From the NCBI GenBank assembly GCA_937898685.1, contig CALEJT010000010.1, forward strand, positions 31,414 to 95,413: 64,000 nucleotides of DNA, written 5' to 3'. Position numbers and translations under genes: made by a program. This stretch comes from an uncultured Gammaproteobacteria bacterium (GTDB taxonomy: Bacteria > Pseudomonadota > Gammaproteobacteria > Pseudomonadales > Pseudohongiellaceae). The stretch's first letter is position 1. Each line of letters opens with the position of its first letter. Below are positions 8,600 through 17,188 of the stretch, one piece after another. The notes beneath the pieces are model-generated. The model did no database searches and was not told the origin of the DNA. It saw nothing but the letters and a program-made list of their open reading frames with translations.

Positions 8600-9757
8600 T
8601 CAGAACTGCAGTTGTGCGCCGAAGGAAAAGACGTCGACGTCGGCACCGGGATAACCGCTGATGTTGGCGTCACCCGTGCCGTAGTTGAGGTTGAGGCGCG
8701 CGTTGTGGCCGTTGATGACGTAGTTCAGGCCGATCTCGGTGAGGTCGCTGGAATCGGCATCGTTCGGATTGTTTTCCACGTAGCGCACGTAGGGTTGGAA
8801 TCTGCCCGGCCCGGTGTTCTGCGGGAACAGGAAGGCGGCGGTGGCGAACCAGGAATCACCATCGAAGAGGCCGAAGCTGTTGCCGCCGACGGGTACGGTG
8901 GCGGGCGTCCAATCCGCATCGAACTCCTTGTACTCGGCTTCGATGGTCAATACGGCGCCGCCAGTGAGTACGGTTTCGGACAGAAGGTCGACGGTATAAC
9001 CGCTGAAATCACCGGGGCTGGTAGCGCTGCCGGTGCCGCCGTCCTGGCTCTGGAAGGACACGGCGAGCGTGAGGATGTTGCCGAGGCCGCCGTAGTACGT
9101 GCTCGAGGTGTAGTAGCCCGGGTTCTGCTCCATGTTGAGGAAGTTGTAGGCGAAGCGGCCGGCCCACAGCACGTTGTCCTCGACGTTGCCGTAACCCTCG
9201 ATGCCGTCGAAGGCGCCGATCGCGTATTGGAACTTGTCGATGGTGCCCCACACGGTCACGCCATCGTCGCGGCCGTAGGTACCGGCATCACCACCCTGGT
9301 CGGAGGCATAGAGCGGCTGGGTGTATTGATTCCACGACAGCGAGTAGAAGGGGCCGTTCATCTCGATGCGATCGGCCGGCGTCAGCATGCGGCCTACCCA
9401 GATGTTGAAGGCCGGCGTGAATTCGAACTGCGCGATGGCGTCGAGCACGTCGACGGGACCGTCCCCGAAGATCTCATCGGTGTTGAAGGTGAACTTGATG
9501 ATGTCGGTGATCTGCGCGCCGAAGTAGAGACGCATGTTTAGGATGTCGAAGTCGGTCGCGGTGCTGCCATCGGGGGCGCCGTCTTCGACCACCGCGGCAC
9601 CGACGCGCACACCGGCGCCGACGGAAATCGTGGCGTTGTCGCCGACTGCGATGGTCGCAGCGTGAGAGGGCAGGGCGACGACAGCGAGTGCCAGTGCCAG
9701 CGCACTCAGGGGAAAACGCAAGGGACGTGCAGCAGAAAGAGCGTGAACCTGTGGCAT
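8600..9757 (-). CDS. FmdC-like outer-membrane porin heading the urea operon
   Basis: 385 residues with a signal peptide (residues 1-33, ending SHA) and alternating beta-strand pattern. The C-terminus is VFSFGAQLQF, ending in the phenylalanine expected of an outer-membrane barrel. It resembles single-channel porins found at the head of urea/amide uptake operons such as FmdC of Methylophilus. I infer that it lets urea or short-chain amides across the outer membrane. AGGAGA lies 7 bp before the ATG at 9757. No similar gene occurs elsewhere in the window. Substrate specificity cannot be read from sequence. Confidence 0.85.
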   Translation of the reverse strand: MPQVHALSAARPLRFPLSALALALAVVALPSHAATIAVGDNATISVGAGVRVGAAVVEDGAPDGSTATDFDILNMRLYFGAQITDIIKFTFNTDEIFGDGPVDVLDAIAQFEFTPAFNIWVGRMLTPADRIEMNGPFYSLSWNQYTQPLYASDQGGDAGTYGRDDGVTVWGTIDKFQYAIGAFDGIEGYGNVEDNVLWAGRFAYNFLNMEQNPGYYTSSTYYGGLGNILTLAVSFQSQDGGTGSATSPGDFSGYTVDLLSETVLTGGAVLTIEAEYKEFDADWTPATVPVGGNSFGLFDGDSWFATAAFLFPQNTGPGRFQPYVRYVENNPNDADSSDLTEIGLNYVINGHNARLNLNYGTGDANISGYPGADVDVFSFGAQLQF

Positions 9758-9843
9758 TGATATTCTCCTGGATGAGGCATGAGCCGAGCGGGAGTATCGG
9801 GAGGGGCCACCGAGGGGCCAATGCGTGCGATGCCCTAGCGCCT

Positions 9844-9899
9844 TACGTCGATTGGCTGTGAGTCGACTACGTCATTGGGGGCAAGGCTTACGTCATTTG
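9844..9899. promoter_or_regulatory. Three direct TACGTC repeats between the porin and metallo-hydrolase genes
   Basis: Plus-strand copies are TACGTCGATTG (9844), TACGTCATTGG (9868) and TACGTCATTTG (9889), spaced 24 and 21 bp, about two helical turns each. They lie in the 197-bp divergent promoter region and the third copy recurs exactly in the urtE-ureD gap. This phasing suggests a regulator binding as several dimers on one DNA face. The regulator is not identifiable here. Confidence 0.5.
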
Positions 9900-9954
9900 C
9901 CGCAGTTTCTGGTTTAATCCGTGCCGGGAAGTTCCCGTTGCAGAGGGTAGGCAC

Positions 9955-10857
9955 ATGAATAAGAGCAACAATTCAAAAATCGCGCGCCCGCGCTTGCGTC
10001 TGTTCCAGAACGCACTCGCTTCAGTTTGTCTCGTCGTCGCGGGCAGTGCGTGGGGCGCGGCCGCACCCGAGCCGCTGAGCATCGCGCCCGTCGCGGGCAA
10101 GGTGTACATGATCAGTGGCGGCACCGGTGCCAACATCAGCGTGTTGGCCGGCGAGGGCGAGGCTTTGATGGTCGATGGCAAAGGGCCTGCCGAGTTCGAC
10201 CGCATTCGTGAGTTGGTGAGAGAAGTGTCGGGTGGTGAGGTGCGTTATCTGATCAACGGACATGAGCATCCCGATCACACCGATGGCAATGCCGGCTTCG
10301 GTGGCTCTGGCAGCATCATCGTGGCCCATCGCGGTGTACGTGATGTGTTGGCGGCAGGTCAGCGCGGTGGTCCGCCGGCACCGGCCGAAGCCTTGCCGAC
10401 GGTGACGATCGATCACGGTGAAAAGCTCACACTGCATTTTGCAGGTGAAACGGTGCACTTCATCGCCGCGCCGCCCGCGCATTCCGAGTTCAACGCCATC
10501 GTGTTCTACGAGAATGCCAATGTCTTACATCTCGGCGATCTCTTCGGCCCGATCCGCTATCCGGTCATCGCCGGTGGCACCATCGATGGTTTGATCGCGG
10601 CCGATGAACAGGCCTTGGCTCTCGCCAATGACGATACGAAGGTCATCGCTGGCATCGGTCCGCTGTCGACGGTGGCGGAGCTGCGCGCCTATGTGGCGAT
10701 GTTGAAGACGGTGAAGCAACGTGTGGCCGAGTTGGCAGCGCAGGGCAAGAGTCTGGAAGACGTGCTCGCAGCGAATGTCACCGCCGAGTTCGACGCGACC
10801 TGGGGTGATCCGAGTCGCTTCATTCCCACCGTGTATGAAAACGTGAAGGCACAGTAG
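9955..10857 (+). CDS. Exported metallo-beta-lactamase-fold hydrolase, one metal ligand replaced
   Basis: 300 residues with a signal peptide (about 1-34, ending AWG). The MBL motif HEHPDH is complete at residues 103-108 (H103, H105, D107, H108), H176 and D195 (HLGDLF) are in place, but the final histidine of the usual GHG turn is isoleucine (I234, in AGIGPLS). The protein may bind one zinc tightly or use another ligand. It resembles periplasmic quinoprotein-relay or SoxH-like members; substrate unknown. It is divergent from the urea operon and shares the TACGTC-repeat region, so co-regulation is possible. A bidirectional terminator follows. Confidence 0.8.
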   Translation: MNKSNNSKIARPRLRLFQNALASVCLVVAGSAWGAAAPEPLSIAPVAGKVYMISGGTGANISVLAGEGEALMVDGKGPAEFDRIRELVREVSGGEVRYLINGHEHPDHTDGNAGFGGSGSIIVAHRGVRDVLAAGQRGGPPAPAEALPTVTIDHGEKLTLHFAGETVHFIAAPPAHSEFNAIVFYENANVLHLGDLFGPIRYPVIAGGTIDGLIAADEQALALANDDTKVIAGIGPLSTVAELRAYVAMLKTVKQRVAELAAQGKSLEDVLAANVTAEFDATWGDPSRFIPTVYENVKAQ

Positions 10858-10877
10858 TGCTGCACTTTGCGCAGTCA

Positions 10878-10908
10878 TAAAAAAACGCCGGCATTTGCCG
10901 GCGTTTTT
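10878..10908. terminator. Bidirectional intrinsic terminator
   Basis: A 10-bp stem AACGCCGGCA/TGCCGGCGTT with a two-base loop is flanked by an A run on the left and a T run on the right. It serves the metallo-hydrolase gene from the left and the OmpA-lipoprotein gene from the right. Confidence 0.9.
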
Positions 10909-10923
10909 CGTTGAGCGTAGCGC

Positions 10924-11577
10924 TCAGGAGTTGGGTACTGCGACGATCTGCAGTTCGACGCGACGGTTCTGCGCGCGGCCGGCTTCGGTGTCGTTGGACG
11001 CGATCGGCTGGCTTGGACCCATGCCTTGAGCAATCAGACGGCTCTGATCCACACCGCGCGAAGCGAGATAGTTGCTCACGCTCGTCGCACGACGGGTGGA
11101 GAGGTTGTAGTTGTAATCGGCGCTACCGGTGGAGTCGGTGTGACCGTTCACGATGAGGCGCGTGTCCTTGTACTTGTAGAGCACCTGCGCGACCGAATCG
11201 AGCACGGAATAGAACTCCGGACGGATCGCGAATTCATTGGTGGCGAAGGTGATGTTGCCGGGCATGATCAGGTTCAGCTGATCACCGTTGCGTTGTACCT
11301 GCACACCGGTGCCTGCCAGTTGCTGGCGCAGTTCTGCTTCCTGTGCATCCATGTAGGCACCGATGCCGGCGCCGATGGCACCGCAGCCGAGGGCGGCGTT
11401 GCGGGCACGTTGGCTGCTTTCGGCAGCGCCGATCAATCCGCACACCACACCTCCGATGGCACCGTAACGCACTGCATTGCTGGTCTGCGTTTGCCCGGTG
11501 TAGGGGTTGACCGTCGTACAGGCCGTGGTGAAGAGGCCCAGCATCAGAGCGGCGACGGTGAGACGAGAGGTTTTCAT
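10924..11577 (-). CDS. OmpA-family lipoprotein (YiaD-like)
   Basis: 217 residues from the ATG at 11577, chosen because AAGGAG stands 7 bp upstream; an open frame continues further but lacks a signal. The lipobox ends at C20 (LFTTAC). Residues about 40-85 are a glycine-zipper-like hydrophobic stretch (GAIGGVVCGLIGAAE, GCGAIGAGIGAYMDAQ). The C-terminal OmpA domain carries VNGHTDSTGSADYNYNLS and RAQNRRVELQI, the peptidoglycan-binding elements (D and R contact diaminopimelate). It likely tethers the outer membrane to the cell wall. Confidence 0.88.
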   Translation of the reverse strand: MKTSRLTVAALMLGLFTTACTTVNPYTGQTQTSNAVRYGAIGGVVCGLIGAAESSQRARNAALGCGAIGAGIGAYMDAQEAELRQQLAGTGVQVQRNGDQLNLIMPGNITFATNEFAIRPEFYSVLDSVAQVLYKYKDTRLIVNGHTDSTGSADYNYNLSTRRATSVSNYLASRGVDQSRLIAQGMGPSQPIASNDTEAGRAQNRRVELQIVAVPNS

Positions 11578-11836
11578 GATGTTCTCCTTGGTACTAACGA
11601 ATCCTTGTCCAGGTTTCGCGTGGCGGCAATGATGCCGGGGTTGCCACACTCGTGATGTGACGCGGTTCTAGAAGCCTTCTACAGCGAGCCCAGCGACCCA
11701 CCCGCTTCGTTCTAGAGCTGGGTGCAATCTTAGACACTCAGCTTGAACTCAATCTGAACGAAACGGCGCGCAGTTTACAGCGCAAGCTCGACGCGTAGAA
11801 TGCCGCGCCATCGTTTCGATTCAACGGGATCTGCGT

Positions 11837-12595
11837 ATGTCCACTTCGCATAAAGTCGCCCTCGTCACCGGTGCCGGCCGCGGCATCGGCAAGGCCTGCG
11901 CCATCGCACTGCTGCGTGCGGGTTGGCATACGGTGTTCGTCGGTCGTCGCATCGAGGCGCTTGAAGCGGCGATAGCCGAAGCTGGTACGGTGCAAGCGCA
12001 AGCGTTGGCGCTCTCGTGCGATGTGACGAATGCAGATGCAGTCGATAGTTGTTTCAAACGCGTGAAGGCGCAGTTCGGCCGACTCGATCTGCTCTTCAAC
12101 AACGCGGGGATCCTGGGCCCGAGCGGCACCATCGATGCAATTCCGCTCGAGGCCTGGCATGAAACCTTGGCAGTGAATGTGGAAGGCGCCTTCCTTTGTG
12201 CGCGTGCCGCCTTTGCTCTGATGAAGGAACAACAGCCGCAGGGTGGACGCATCATCAACAATGGTTCGATTGCGGCACAGGTGCCGCGTCCGCATACGGT
12301 GCCCTATGCCATGACCAAGCACGCGATCAACGGTCTTACCAAGTGTCTCGCGCTCGACGGTCGTCCCTTTGGCATTGCCTGCGGTCAGATCGACATCGGT
12401 AACGTGCGTACGGAAATGACCGCGCCATTCACGCAGGGCATGTTGCAGGCCAATGGCGAACGCAAACCTGAGACTCTGTTCGAGTTGAAGGACGTGGTGG
12501 ATGCCGTGCTCTACATGGCGAACCTGCCGCCCGAAGCGAACGTGCTGAACATGACGGTGATAGCCACGACCATGCCCTTCGTCGGGCGCGGCTGA
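11837..12595 (+). CDS. SDR-family oxidoreductase
   Basis: 252-residue classical short-chain dehydrogenase/reductase. The cofactor motif TGAGRGIG is at residues 11-18, NNAG at 88-91, and the catalytic triad S144, Y157, K161 (YAMTKHA). The basic residues after the second strand (GRRIE) suggest NADP(H), an inference. It is divergent from the OmpA-lipoprotein gene and about 105 bp upstream of the DUF2789 gene. Substrate cannot be told. Confidence 0.9.
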   Translation: MSTSHKVALVTGAGRGIGKACAIALLRAGWHTVFVGRRIEALEAAIAEAGTVQAQALALSCDVTNADAVDSCFKRVKAQFGRLDLLFNNAGILGPSGTIDAIPLEAWHETLAVNVEGAFLCARAAFALMKEQQPQGGRIINNGSIAAQVPRPHTVPYAMTKHAINGLTKCLALDGRPFGIACGQIDIGNVRTEMTAPFTQGMLQANGERKPETLFELKDVVDAVLYMANLPPEANVLNMTVIATTMPFVGRG

Positions 12596-12702
12596 GTTCC
12601 GATCGGAAAGTGCTGTAGAGCACAGCCTAGGCGGATCTCGCTTTGCGGTCTTCCGGCTCTCTGCTAGGGTGGGCGTCCCACTCAAGGAAAGGAGGCGCCC
12701 GT

Positions 12703-12942
12703 ATGCAAGAGCCGACCCACACTCTCAGTGCTCTCTTTGCCCAGCTCGGGCTCGACAACAGCGAGCAGGCGATCGACGAGTTCATCCGTCAGCAGGCTCC
12801 TCTCCCTCCCGCCATGCAATTGCATGAAGCGCCATGTTGGACACCGGCGCAGTCGAAGCTGCTGTTGGAATCAGTGCTGGTCGACGCAGACTGGGCGCTG
12901 GTGGTCGATACGCTGGATACGCTGCTGCGTAAGAAGGATTAG
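12703..12942 (+). CDS. DUF2789 family protein
   Basis: 79-residue small cytoplasmic protein of unknown function. The pattern HTLSALFAQLGLDNSEQ, then IDEFI, WTPAQSKLLLESV and DADWALVVDTLDTLL matches the DUF2789 family of Gammaproteobacteria. The start at 12703 is chosen for the AAAGGAGG Shine-Dalgarno just upstream; an in-frame upstream codon would add 20 residues unlike the family. The stop codon lies at the base of a perfect hairpin. Confidence 0.85.
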   Translation: MQEPTHTLSALFAQLGLDNSEQAIDEFIRQQAPLPPAMQLHEAPCWTPAQSKLLLESVLVDADWALVVDTLDTLLRKKD

Positions 12943-12968
12943 TGCAGACCGAGTTCTTCGGTCTGCAC
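12942..12968. terminator. Perfect 11-bp hairpin between convergent genes
   Basis: GTGCAGACCGA (12942-12952) pairs perfectly with TCGGTCTGCAC (12958-12968) around a GTTCT loop. There is no T run on either side, so it may be a weak or 3'-end-stabilising element serving the DUF2789 gene and the opposing gene at 12982. Confidence 0.5.
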
Positions 12969-12981
12969 CGTAACCATCATC

Positions 12982-13662
12982 TCAAGGAGTGGAGAGCTGA
13001 GCGGCGAGATTGACGCTCGGATAGGCCTTGGCGAACTCGGCCTTTTCCTGTTCGAACTGCGCACGCAAGGCGCGGTCGGATTCATTCACTTCCATCGCAT
13101 CCTGCAGATCGCGCAAATAGGCGAGCCAGCTTTCGCGTGAGGCACGATGTGCTGCCTCGTCCGTGCTGCCGACCACCGTGACTTCCCGCAGGCTTTCATC
13201 CGGCAGTTCGCTGAAGCGTTCGGCTTCGGGCACTGCCGCAGGCGGCGGCCCCAAGGAGCCTCGTACCGGAATGATGATCGGCTCGCCCGAGGCCTGCGCG
13301 ACCAGGTAGGGGCCGAGTGCCGCACGTACTGGAATGTTCAGTGTGCCGGTGATTGCGAGCTGCTGCTCTCTTTCACCATTGGCTGCCGTGCCGAAGGAGC
13401 GCGTCGCCGTGTTGGCTTCCGCGTGTACGGTGCCGGCGATGCCCAGGCTGAAGTAGAAAAGTACACCCAAGGTGGCGATGACGAAGCCGAGGACGAGTGC
13501 GCGTGGTAAGGGGATGGTGGGTTGATAGGAGATTTTCTGTGGACTCGCAGCGCTGAAGTGCACTTCGATGTCAAAGGCCGATTTGCGCAACTGATGCTGG
13601 CTGACAGCGGGGTTGGCAGATTGGGACCGGAGCGTACTGTCGTTCTGGGTATGGCTCTGCAT
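12982..13662 (-). CDS. Hypothetical single-pass membrane protein
   Basis: 226 residues, not recognised. About 50 cytoplasmic residues precede one transmembrane helix (about 53-76, ALVLGFVIATLGVLFYFSLG). The outer part contains two related stretches, LNIPVRAALGPYLVAQAS and IIIPVRGSLGPPPAA, suggesting a short internal repeat (IPVR-LGP). The C-terminus is helical and charged. The likely minus-strand -10 element TATAGT lies at 13834-13839, about 170 bp upstream. No function is proposed. Confidence 0.65.
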   Translation of the reverse strand: MQSHTQNDSTLRSQSANPAVSQHQLRKSAFDIEVHFSAASPQKISYQPTIPLPRALVLGFVIATLGVLFYFSLGIAGTVHAEANTATRSFGTAANGEREQQLAITGTLNIPVRAALGPYLVAQASGEPIIIPVRGSLGPPPAAVPEAERFSELPDESLREVTVVGSTDEAAHRASRESWLAYLRDLQDAMEVNESDRALRAQFEQEKAEFAKAYPSVNLAAQLSTP

Positions 13663-14108
13663 GGTGATGCCGCCTCCGGGCGGTCTCGTTCACTTCTCAT
13701 AGCCGGCACTGCAGCCTGCGCGCGGCGAAGCTGGTACACCGGCTCCCCTCTATGACCCATCCGCGCTGGGAGAAAACCGCCCGGAACTGCCTGGCCTGGC
13801 GCATCCCTGAATTCAGCAGGGTCATGGCTGGGCACTATAACAGCTAGTTCTGCGGGTTGTGCAAGACTTTGGCTGTTCATACCAAATTTTGACGCGGGGC
13901 CAAAGCGGGCGAAAAAGGGGCAAATCGATGGCTTTCGGTCAGGCTCAGCAGCAAGTCGCGCTGTCTGGGCAGCTCGTTCACTGCAGCTTGCCGAGGGGGT
14001 GAATCAGAGTAGTGATATGGAATCGCGATGAAGCGAGAGGCTCAGGATCATTAAGAGAACGAAGGATCAATAACTGCGAAGCGAAGAAACTCGGAGCTCG
14101 TTCCCCAA
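13663..14108. other. Intergenic region without a credible gene
   Basis: 446 bp between two minus-strand genes. It holds the TATAGT -10-like element at 13834-13839 for the gene at 12982-13662. Open frames here are low-complexity or overlap the neighbouring gene in another frame. I see no RNA gene. Confidence 0.5.
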
Positions 14109-14136
14109 ACGAAAACGCGGCCCGAAGGCCGCGTTT
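14109..14136 (-). terminator. Intrinsic terminator of the DUF6152 gene
   Basis: A 10-bp perfect stem AAACGCGGCC/GGCCGCGTTT with a four-base loop (TTCG on the minus strand) lies 15 bp past the stop of the gene at 14152-14532 and is followed on the minus strand by TTTTCG. Confidence 0.85.
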
Positions 14137-14151
14137 CCACGAGCAGGTAGC

Positions 14152-14532
14152 TTATTGCGGCGGAACGCCGGCAACGATGGGCGTGCCGTCTTCGCGCGTC
14201 GGGTTGCCGCGTACCAGCAGTCCATGGGCACCTTCGAGTTTGGCGGCGAAACCTTTGACCTTGATGCGGTCGCCGGGCTTGAAGGTTTCCGCGCTGTAAC
14301 CGCGACGCACCATGTGCGCAACGGCGGAGCCGCCGTAGCTCACGTCCCATTCCACGCCGTCGACGTCGAGCGACAGAGTCGGGTGCGGGTTGATGAAACG
14401 CCAGGATTTCACGGTGCCGACGAGTTCCACTTCCACTTCTTCGTTGTAGACGCCGTTGGTGCTGTGATGAGCCCAGGCGACGCTGCCCAGGCTCAGGGTC
14501 AGCGCAGTCAGCATGAGTTTGATCTTGTTCAT
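14152..14532 (-). CDS. DUF6152-type small exported protein
   Basis: 126 residues, signal peptide 1-21 (ending AWA), mature protein starting HHSTNG. The pattern VELVGTVKSWRFINPHPTL, then GVEWDVSYGG, then KPGDRIKVKGF and GLLVRG, fits the DUF6152 family, a small beta-rich periplasmic domain of unknown function (OB-fold-like, inferred). It lies 36 bp downstream of an exported GHS-motif protein, a pairing I believe recurs in environmental Proteobacteria and Acidobacteria. Terminator follows. Confidence 0.8.
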   Translation of the reverse strand: MNKIKLMLTALTLSLGSVAWAHHSTNGVYNEEVEVELVGTVKSWRFINPHPTLSLDVDGVEWDVSYGGSAVAHMVRRGYSAETFKPGDRIKVKGFAAKLEGAHGLLVRGNPTREDGTPIVAGVPPQ

Positions 14533-14568
14533 GTCAGTGTCTCCAATTCGATATGACAGTACTTGCGC

Positions 14569-15348
14569 TCAGTCCGGCAGACGGACGATGGGCGGGTCAT
14601 CTGGATACTGCGTCGGCAACAACTTCAGCGAATCCCTTGCACCTTCCGGATCGCAGGCCCAGGGCAGCGCGAGAGGCTCGGGGTCACGACGGTGGCGGAT
14701 CTTGAACGACCACGGTTCCTTGAGGAAGAAAGTGTCGATGGTGCTGACTTCCAGCAGCAGGTCGTCACCGTCACGGGTGTAGACCTCGGTGACTTTCTTC
14801 TGCGTGGAAGAGGCCAGTTTGAAGTCGGCGTTCAGACCCTGCGGGTCGAAGGTGAAGCGGGTGGTCTCTACGATCAGCGAGCCATTTTCATAGCGGCCGA
14901 CGGAGTGGCCGAAGATGAAGAACTCGTGCGGCAGAGGCTTGGGATGACCGTGGCCTTCCAGCCAGATCGTGCGCACGACGTCGTCCTTGCCGTAGGCGAT
15001 GACGATGCGATCGTCCATCTGCGTGATCTCGTAGGAGTAGGGATCGCTCCACATGTGGGGGATCGACATCGGACCGCAGTCGTACTTGGGCTGCGCCACT
15101 TCGTCGATCGCATCGCGATAGGCTTTCGCGCGATTGGTCAGGCGGGGGTCATTTTCTTCCAGCACCATGCACTGAAAGCCGCTGCCGTCGACGCACTGGC
15201 CCCACTGCCAGACGCCATTTAAGTCGGGAATGTCGTTGCTGGCGGCCATCGCGTAGTGGGTCAGGCCCGCGAGGGCAGCAGCGCAGGATAGGGTCAGCAG
15301 CTTGAATCTATGGCTGCGGACGGGTGGCGTTCGATGTTCGTAACTCAC
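14569..15348 (-). CDS. Exported protein of the GHS-motif family, divergent paralogue
   Basis: 259 residues from a GTG at 15348, preceded by GAGAGGGGAAAC. A signal peptide ends near residue 35 (AMA). It shares with the genes at 41168 and 59822 the core EGHGHPKPLP...FGHSVGRYENGSLIVET, a weaker version of GHSIGWWEGDTLVVDT, and a cysteine-proline segment (KYDCGPM). Function is unknown; the family is common in exported proteomes of Acidobacteria and environmental Proteobacteria. It is upstream of and probably co-transcribed with the DUF6152 gene. Confidence 0.7.
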   Translation of the reverse strand: MSYEHRTPPVRSHRFKLLTLSCAAALAGLTHYAMAASNDIPDLNGVWQWGQCVDGSGFQCMVLEENDPRLTNRAKAYRDAIDEVAQPKYDCGPMSIPHMWSDPYSYEITQMDDRIVIAYGKDDVVRTIWLEGHGHPKPLPHEFFIFGHSVGRYENGSLIVETTRFTFDPQGLNADFKLASSTQKKVTEVYTRDGDDLLLEVSTIDTFFLKEPWSFKIRHRRDPEPLALPWACDPEGARDSLKLLPTQYPDDPPIVRLPD

Positions 15349-15796
15349 GTTTCCCCTCTCTCATCTTTGTAATGCTTGGTTGTTATGCCCGCAGTCTGGC
15401 GCGGCAGCACGGGTTTGTACCCGCTTGTACTTTGTACGCTGGCCTACCCAGAGGAGCACCAGTCGAGCGTCGGGATCATTGCGTAAAGTTTTTCCACGCT
15501 CAATCTCAAAGCGGCATTTGCGCCAAATTTTCTTGATTGTGCGTCAGTTGTGGAGCTGATCCGACCGGATGCGGCTGTGCCCGAGCATGCAAGACCCTCC
15601 CTCATCGTCAACGATTACGCAATGTTGGTCGTCTCCGCCAATGGTTGGTGGTGCGTGCACTATTCTTACACTTTTTCACAATTAAGTATTTGAAATTACA
15701 CAGAAAAATTTTTGGCACGCATTCTGAATAGCAGGTTCTCAAGTTCACGGCGAGTGGACGGAAGACAGAACAACAACCTGTTAAGAGGAATGACAA
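15349..15796. other. Divergent intergenic region, AT-rich in its right third
   Basis: 448 bp between an exported-protein gene (left, minus) and the gene at 15797 (right, plus). About 15660-15730 is notably AT-rich and contains TTTGGCACGCATTCTGA, which has a sigma-54 -24 element but lacks the -12 GC. The left end carries the AACAACC...AGAGGGGAAAC leader of the minus-strand gene; the right end carries AACAACAACC before an AGAGGA Shine-Dalgarno. No gene recognised. Confidence 0.5.
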
Positions 15797-16168
15797 ATGA
15801 AAACTCTCATCGCCGCTTTCATCGGAGCCGCTGCGCTGCTGCAAGGTAGTCAGGTGCTGGCTGCTGCCGATCCCGGAGTCGATCAGGAAGCTCTGGTCAG
15901 GATCTGCGAAGCAGTGCGGAAGAACGACGTGATGGAAATGCGCCGTGAAGTGGCTGAGTTCTACGGCATCGGCATTCCGAAGCATCAGGGCCTGCGTCTG
16001 ATGGCACGTGACCTGCGCTGCAACGGCATGACGCCCGTCGACTACGCGCTGCGTAACAACGCCAGGGACGTGGCTTCGACCCTGGCCGAACGCAGCGGCC
16101 GTGAGCGTGCGGAAAGCCGCGCCCGCGCCGTTGCCCAGAAACGCGCTGCCACTGCCGCCGAGGGCTGA
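15797..16168 (+). CDS. Small exported protein, DUF3718-like
   Basis: 123 residues with a signal peptide (1-22, ending LAA). The mature part, LVRICEAVRKNDVMEMRREV and DLRCNGMTPVDYALRNNA, has the two cysteines and CNG motif reminiscent of the DUF3718 family; a match by eye only. The C-terminus is arginine/alanine-rich. AGAGGA precedes the ATG by 6 bp. Its stop abuts the stop of the convergent LysR gene with no spacer. Confidence 0.6.
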   Translation: MKTLIAAFIGAAALLQGSQVLAAADPGVDQEALVRICEAVRKNDVMEMRREVAEFYGIGIPKHQGLRLMARDLRCNGMTPVDYALRNNARDVASTLAERSGRERAESRARAVAQKRAATAAEG

Positions 16169-17068
16169 TCAGCGCAGAACATCGGCGACGACGGCGGCGA
16201 TCCAGTCCATGAAGGCACGCACGCGCCGTGGCAGATGGCGGCGGTTGGCATAGAGCAGCGTGATCGGCATGGGCGCGCAGCGATACTGCGGCAGGACTTC
16301 CACCAGGGTGCCTGCCCGCAGTAGGGGGCGAACGCCGGGCTCGGGGGTCTGGATGATCCCGAGCCCTGCCAGGCAGGCCGCGGTATAGGTGTGCGCGTTG
16401 TTGACGACGACCGCGCCCGGCATGGGAACGCTGCGCTCGATGCCATCGGCGTCGAGATATTCGAATCCTGGCAGAGCGTTGCCGAAACTTTGCACGTAGT
16501 GCACCAGCCGATGGTGCACCAGGGACTCGAGCGAGTCCGGCACGCCATGGCGCTCGGCGTAGTCACTACTCACACAATTGATGATCGGTATCTCTCCCAG
16601 CGGCCGCGCGATGAGAGCGCTCTCGCCGACACTCCCCACACGCACCACGCAGTCGAATCCTTCTCGTACCAGGTCCACACGGCGGTCCGTGCTGCTGAGT
16701 TCGATCTCGATGCCGGGATGAGCAGCGAGAAACTCCGGCAGCCGCGGTACCACGTAGTTGGTGGCGAGCCCGCTCGACATGTCCACGCGGATGCGGCCGG
16801 TGAGTGTCCCTCCGGAGCGGAAGAGTCCCTGCACTTCCTCGAGATCCGCCAAGAGATCCTTGCAGCGCTGGTAATAAACCTGTCCGTCCTGTGTCACCTG
16901 CACCTTGCGCGTGGTGCGGTGCAACAGGCGCGTGCCGAGCTCCCCTTCCAATTGCTGCACGGCCGACGATACCGTGGCCTTGGGGATGCCCAGGTTGTTG
17001 GCCGCCTGCGTGAAGCTGGCCAGCTCCGCCACCCGCAGGAAGATCCGCATCGCGTCGAGCTGATTCAT
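16169..17068 (-). CDS. LysR-family transcriptional regulator
   Basis: 299 residues. The N-terminal winged helix-turn-helix (about 1-60) includes MRIFLRVAELASFTQAANNL and GIPKATVSSAVQQLEGELG. The rest is the substrate-binding-like effector domain (LTGRIRVDMSSGLATNYVVP). It belongs to the LTTR subgroup that acts on neighbouring oxidoreductases. It is divergent from the SDR gene at 17189 with 120 bp between them, so that SDR is the probable target. No inducer is predictable. Confidence 0.92.
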   Translation of the reverse strand: MNQLDAMRIFLRVAELASFTQAANNLGIPKATVSSAVQQLEGELGTRLLHRTTRKVQVTQDGQVYYQRCKDLLADLEEVQGLFRSGGTLTGRIRVDMSSGLATNYVVPRLPEFLAAHPGIEIELSSTDRRVDLVREGFDCVVRVGSVGESALIARPLGEIPIINCVSSDYAERHGVPDSLESLVHHRLVHYVQSFGNALPGFEYLDADGIERSVPMPGAVVVNNAHTYTAACLAGLGIIQTPEPGVRPLLRAGTLVEVLPQYRCAPMPITLLYANRRHLPRRVRAFMDWIAAVVADVLR

Positions 17069-17188
17069 GGCTGCTCACTGTTAGTGATTTCTGAATAGTG
17101 TAATCAAAATTGTTCGGTTTATCTTGCCAGTTCTGGGCAATAGAGTTTCCGCCAGCCACCATTCGGGGTGGCACCACTGGAGGAAACC

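Noticed and set aside
15713..15728. A sigma-54-like element TGGCACGCATTCTGAA before the gene at 15797
   Set aside because: The -24 box matches but the -12 element has GA instead of GC, and there is no GlrR or other enhancer site nearby.
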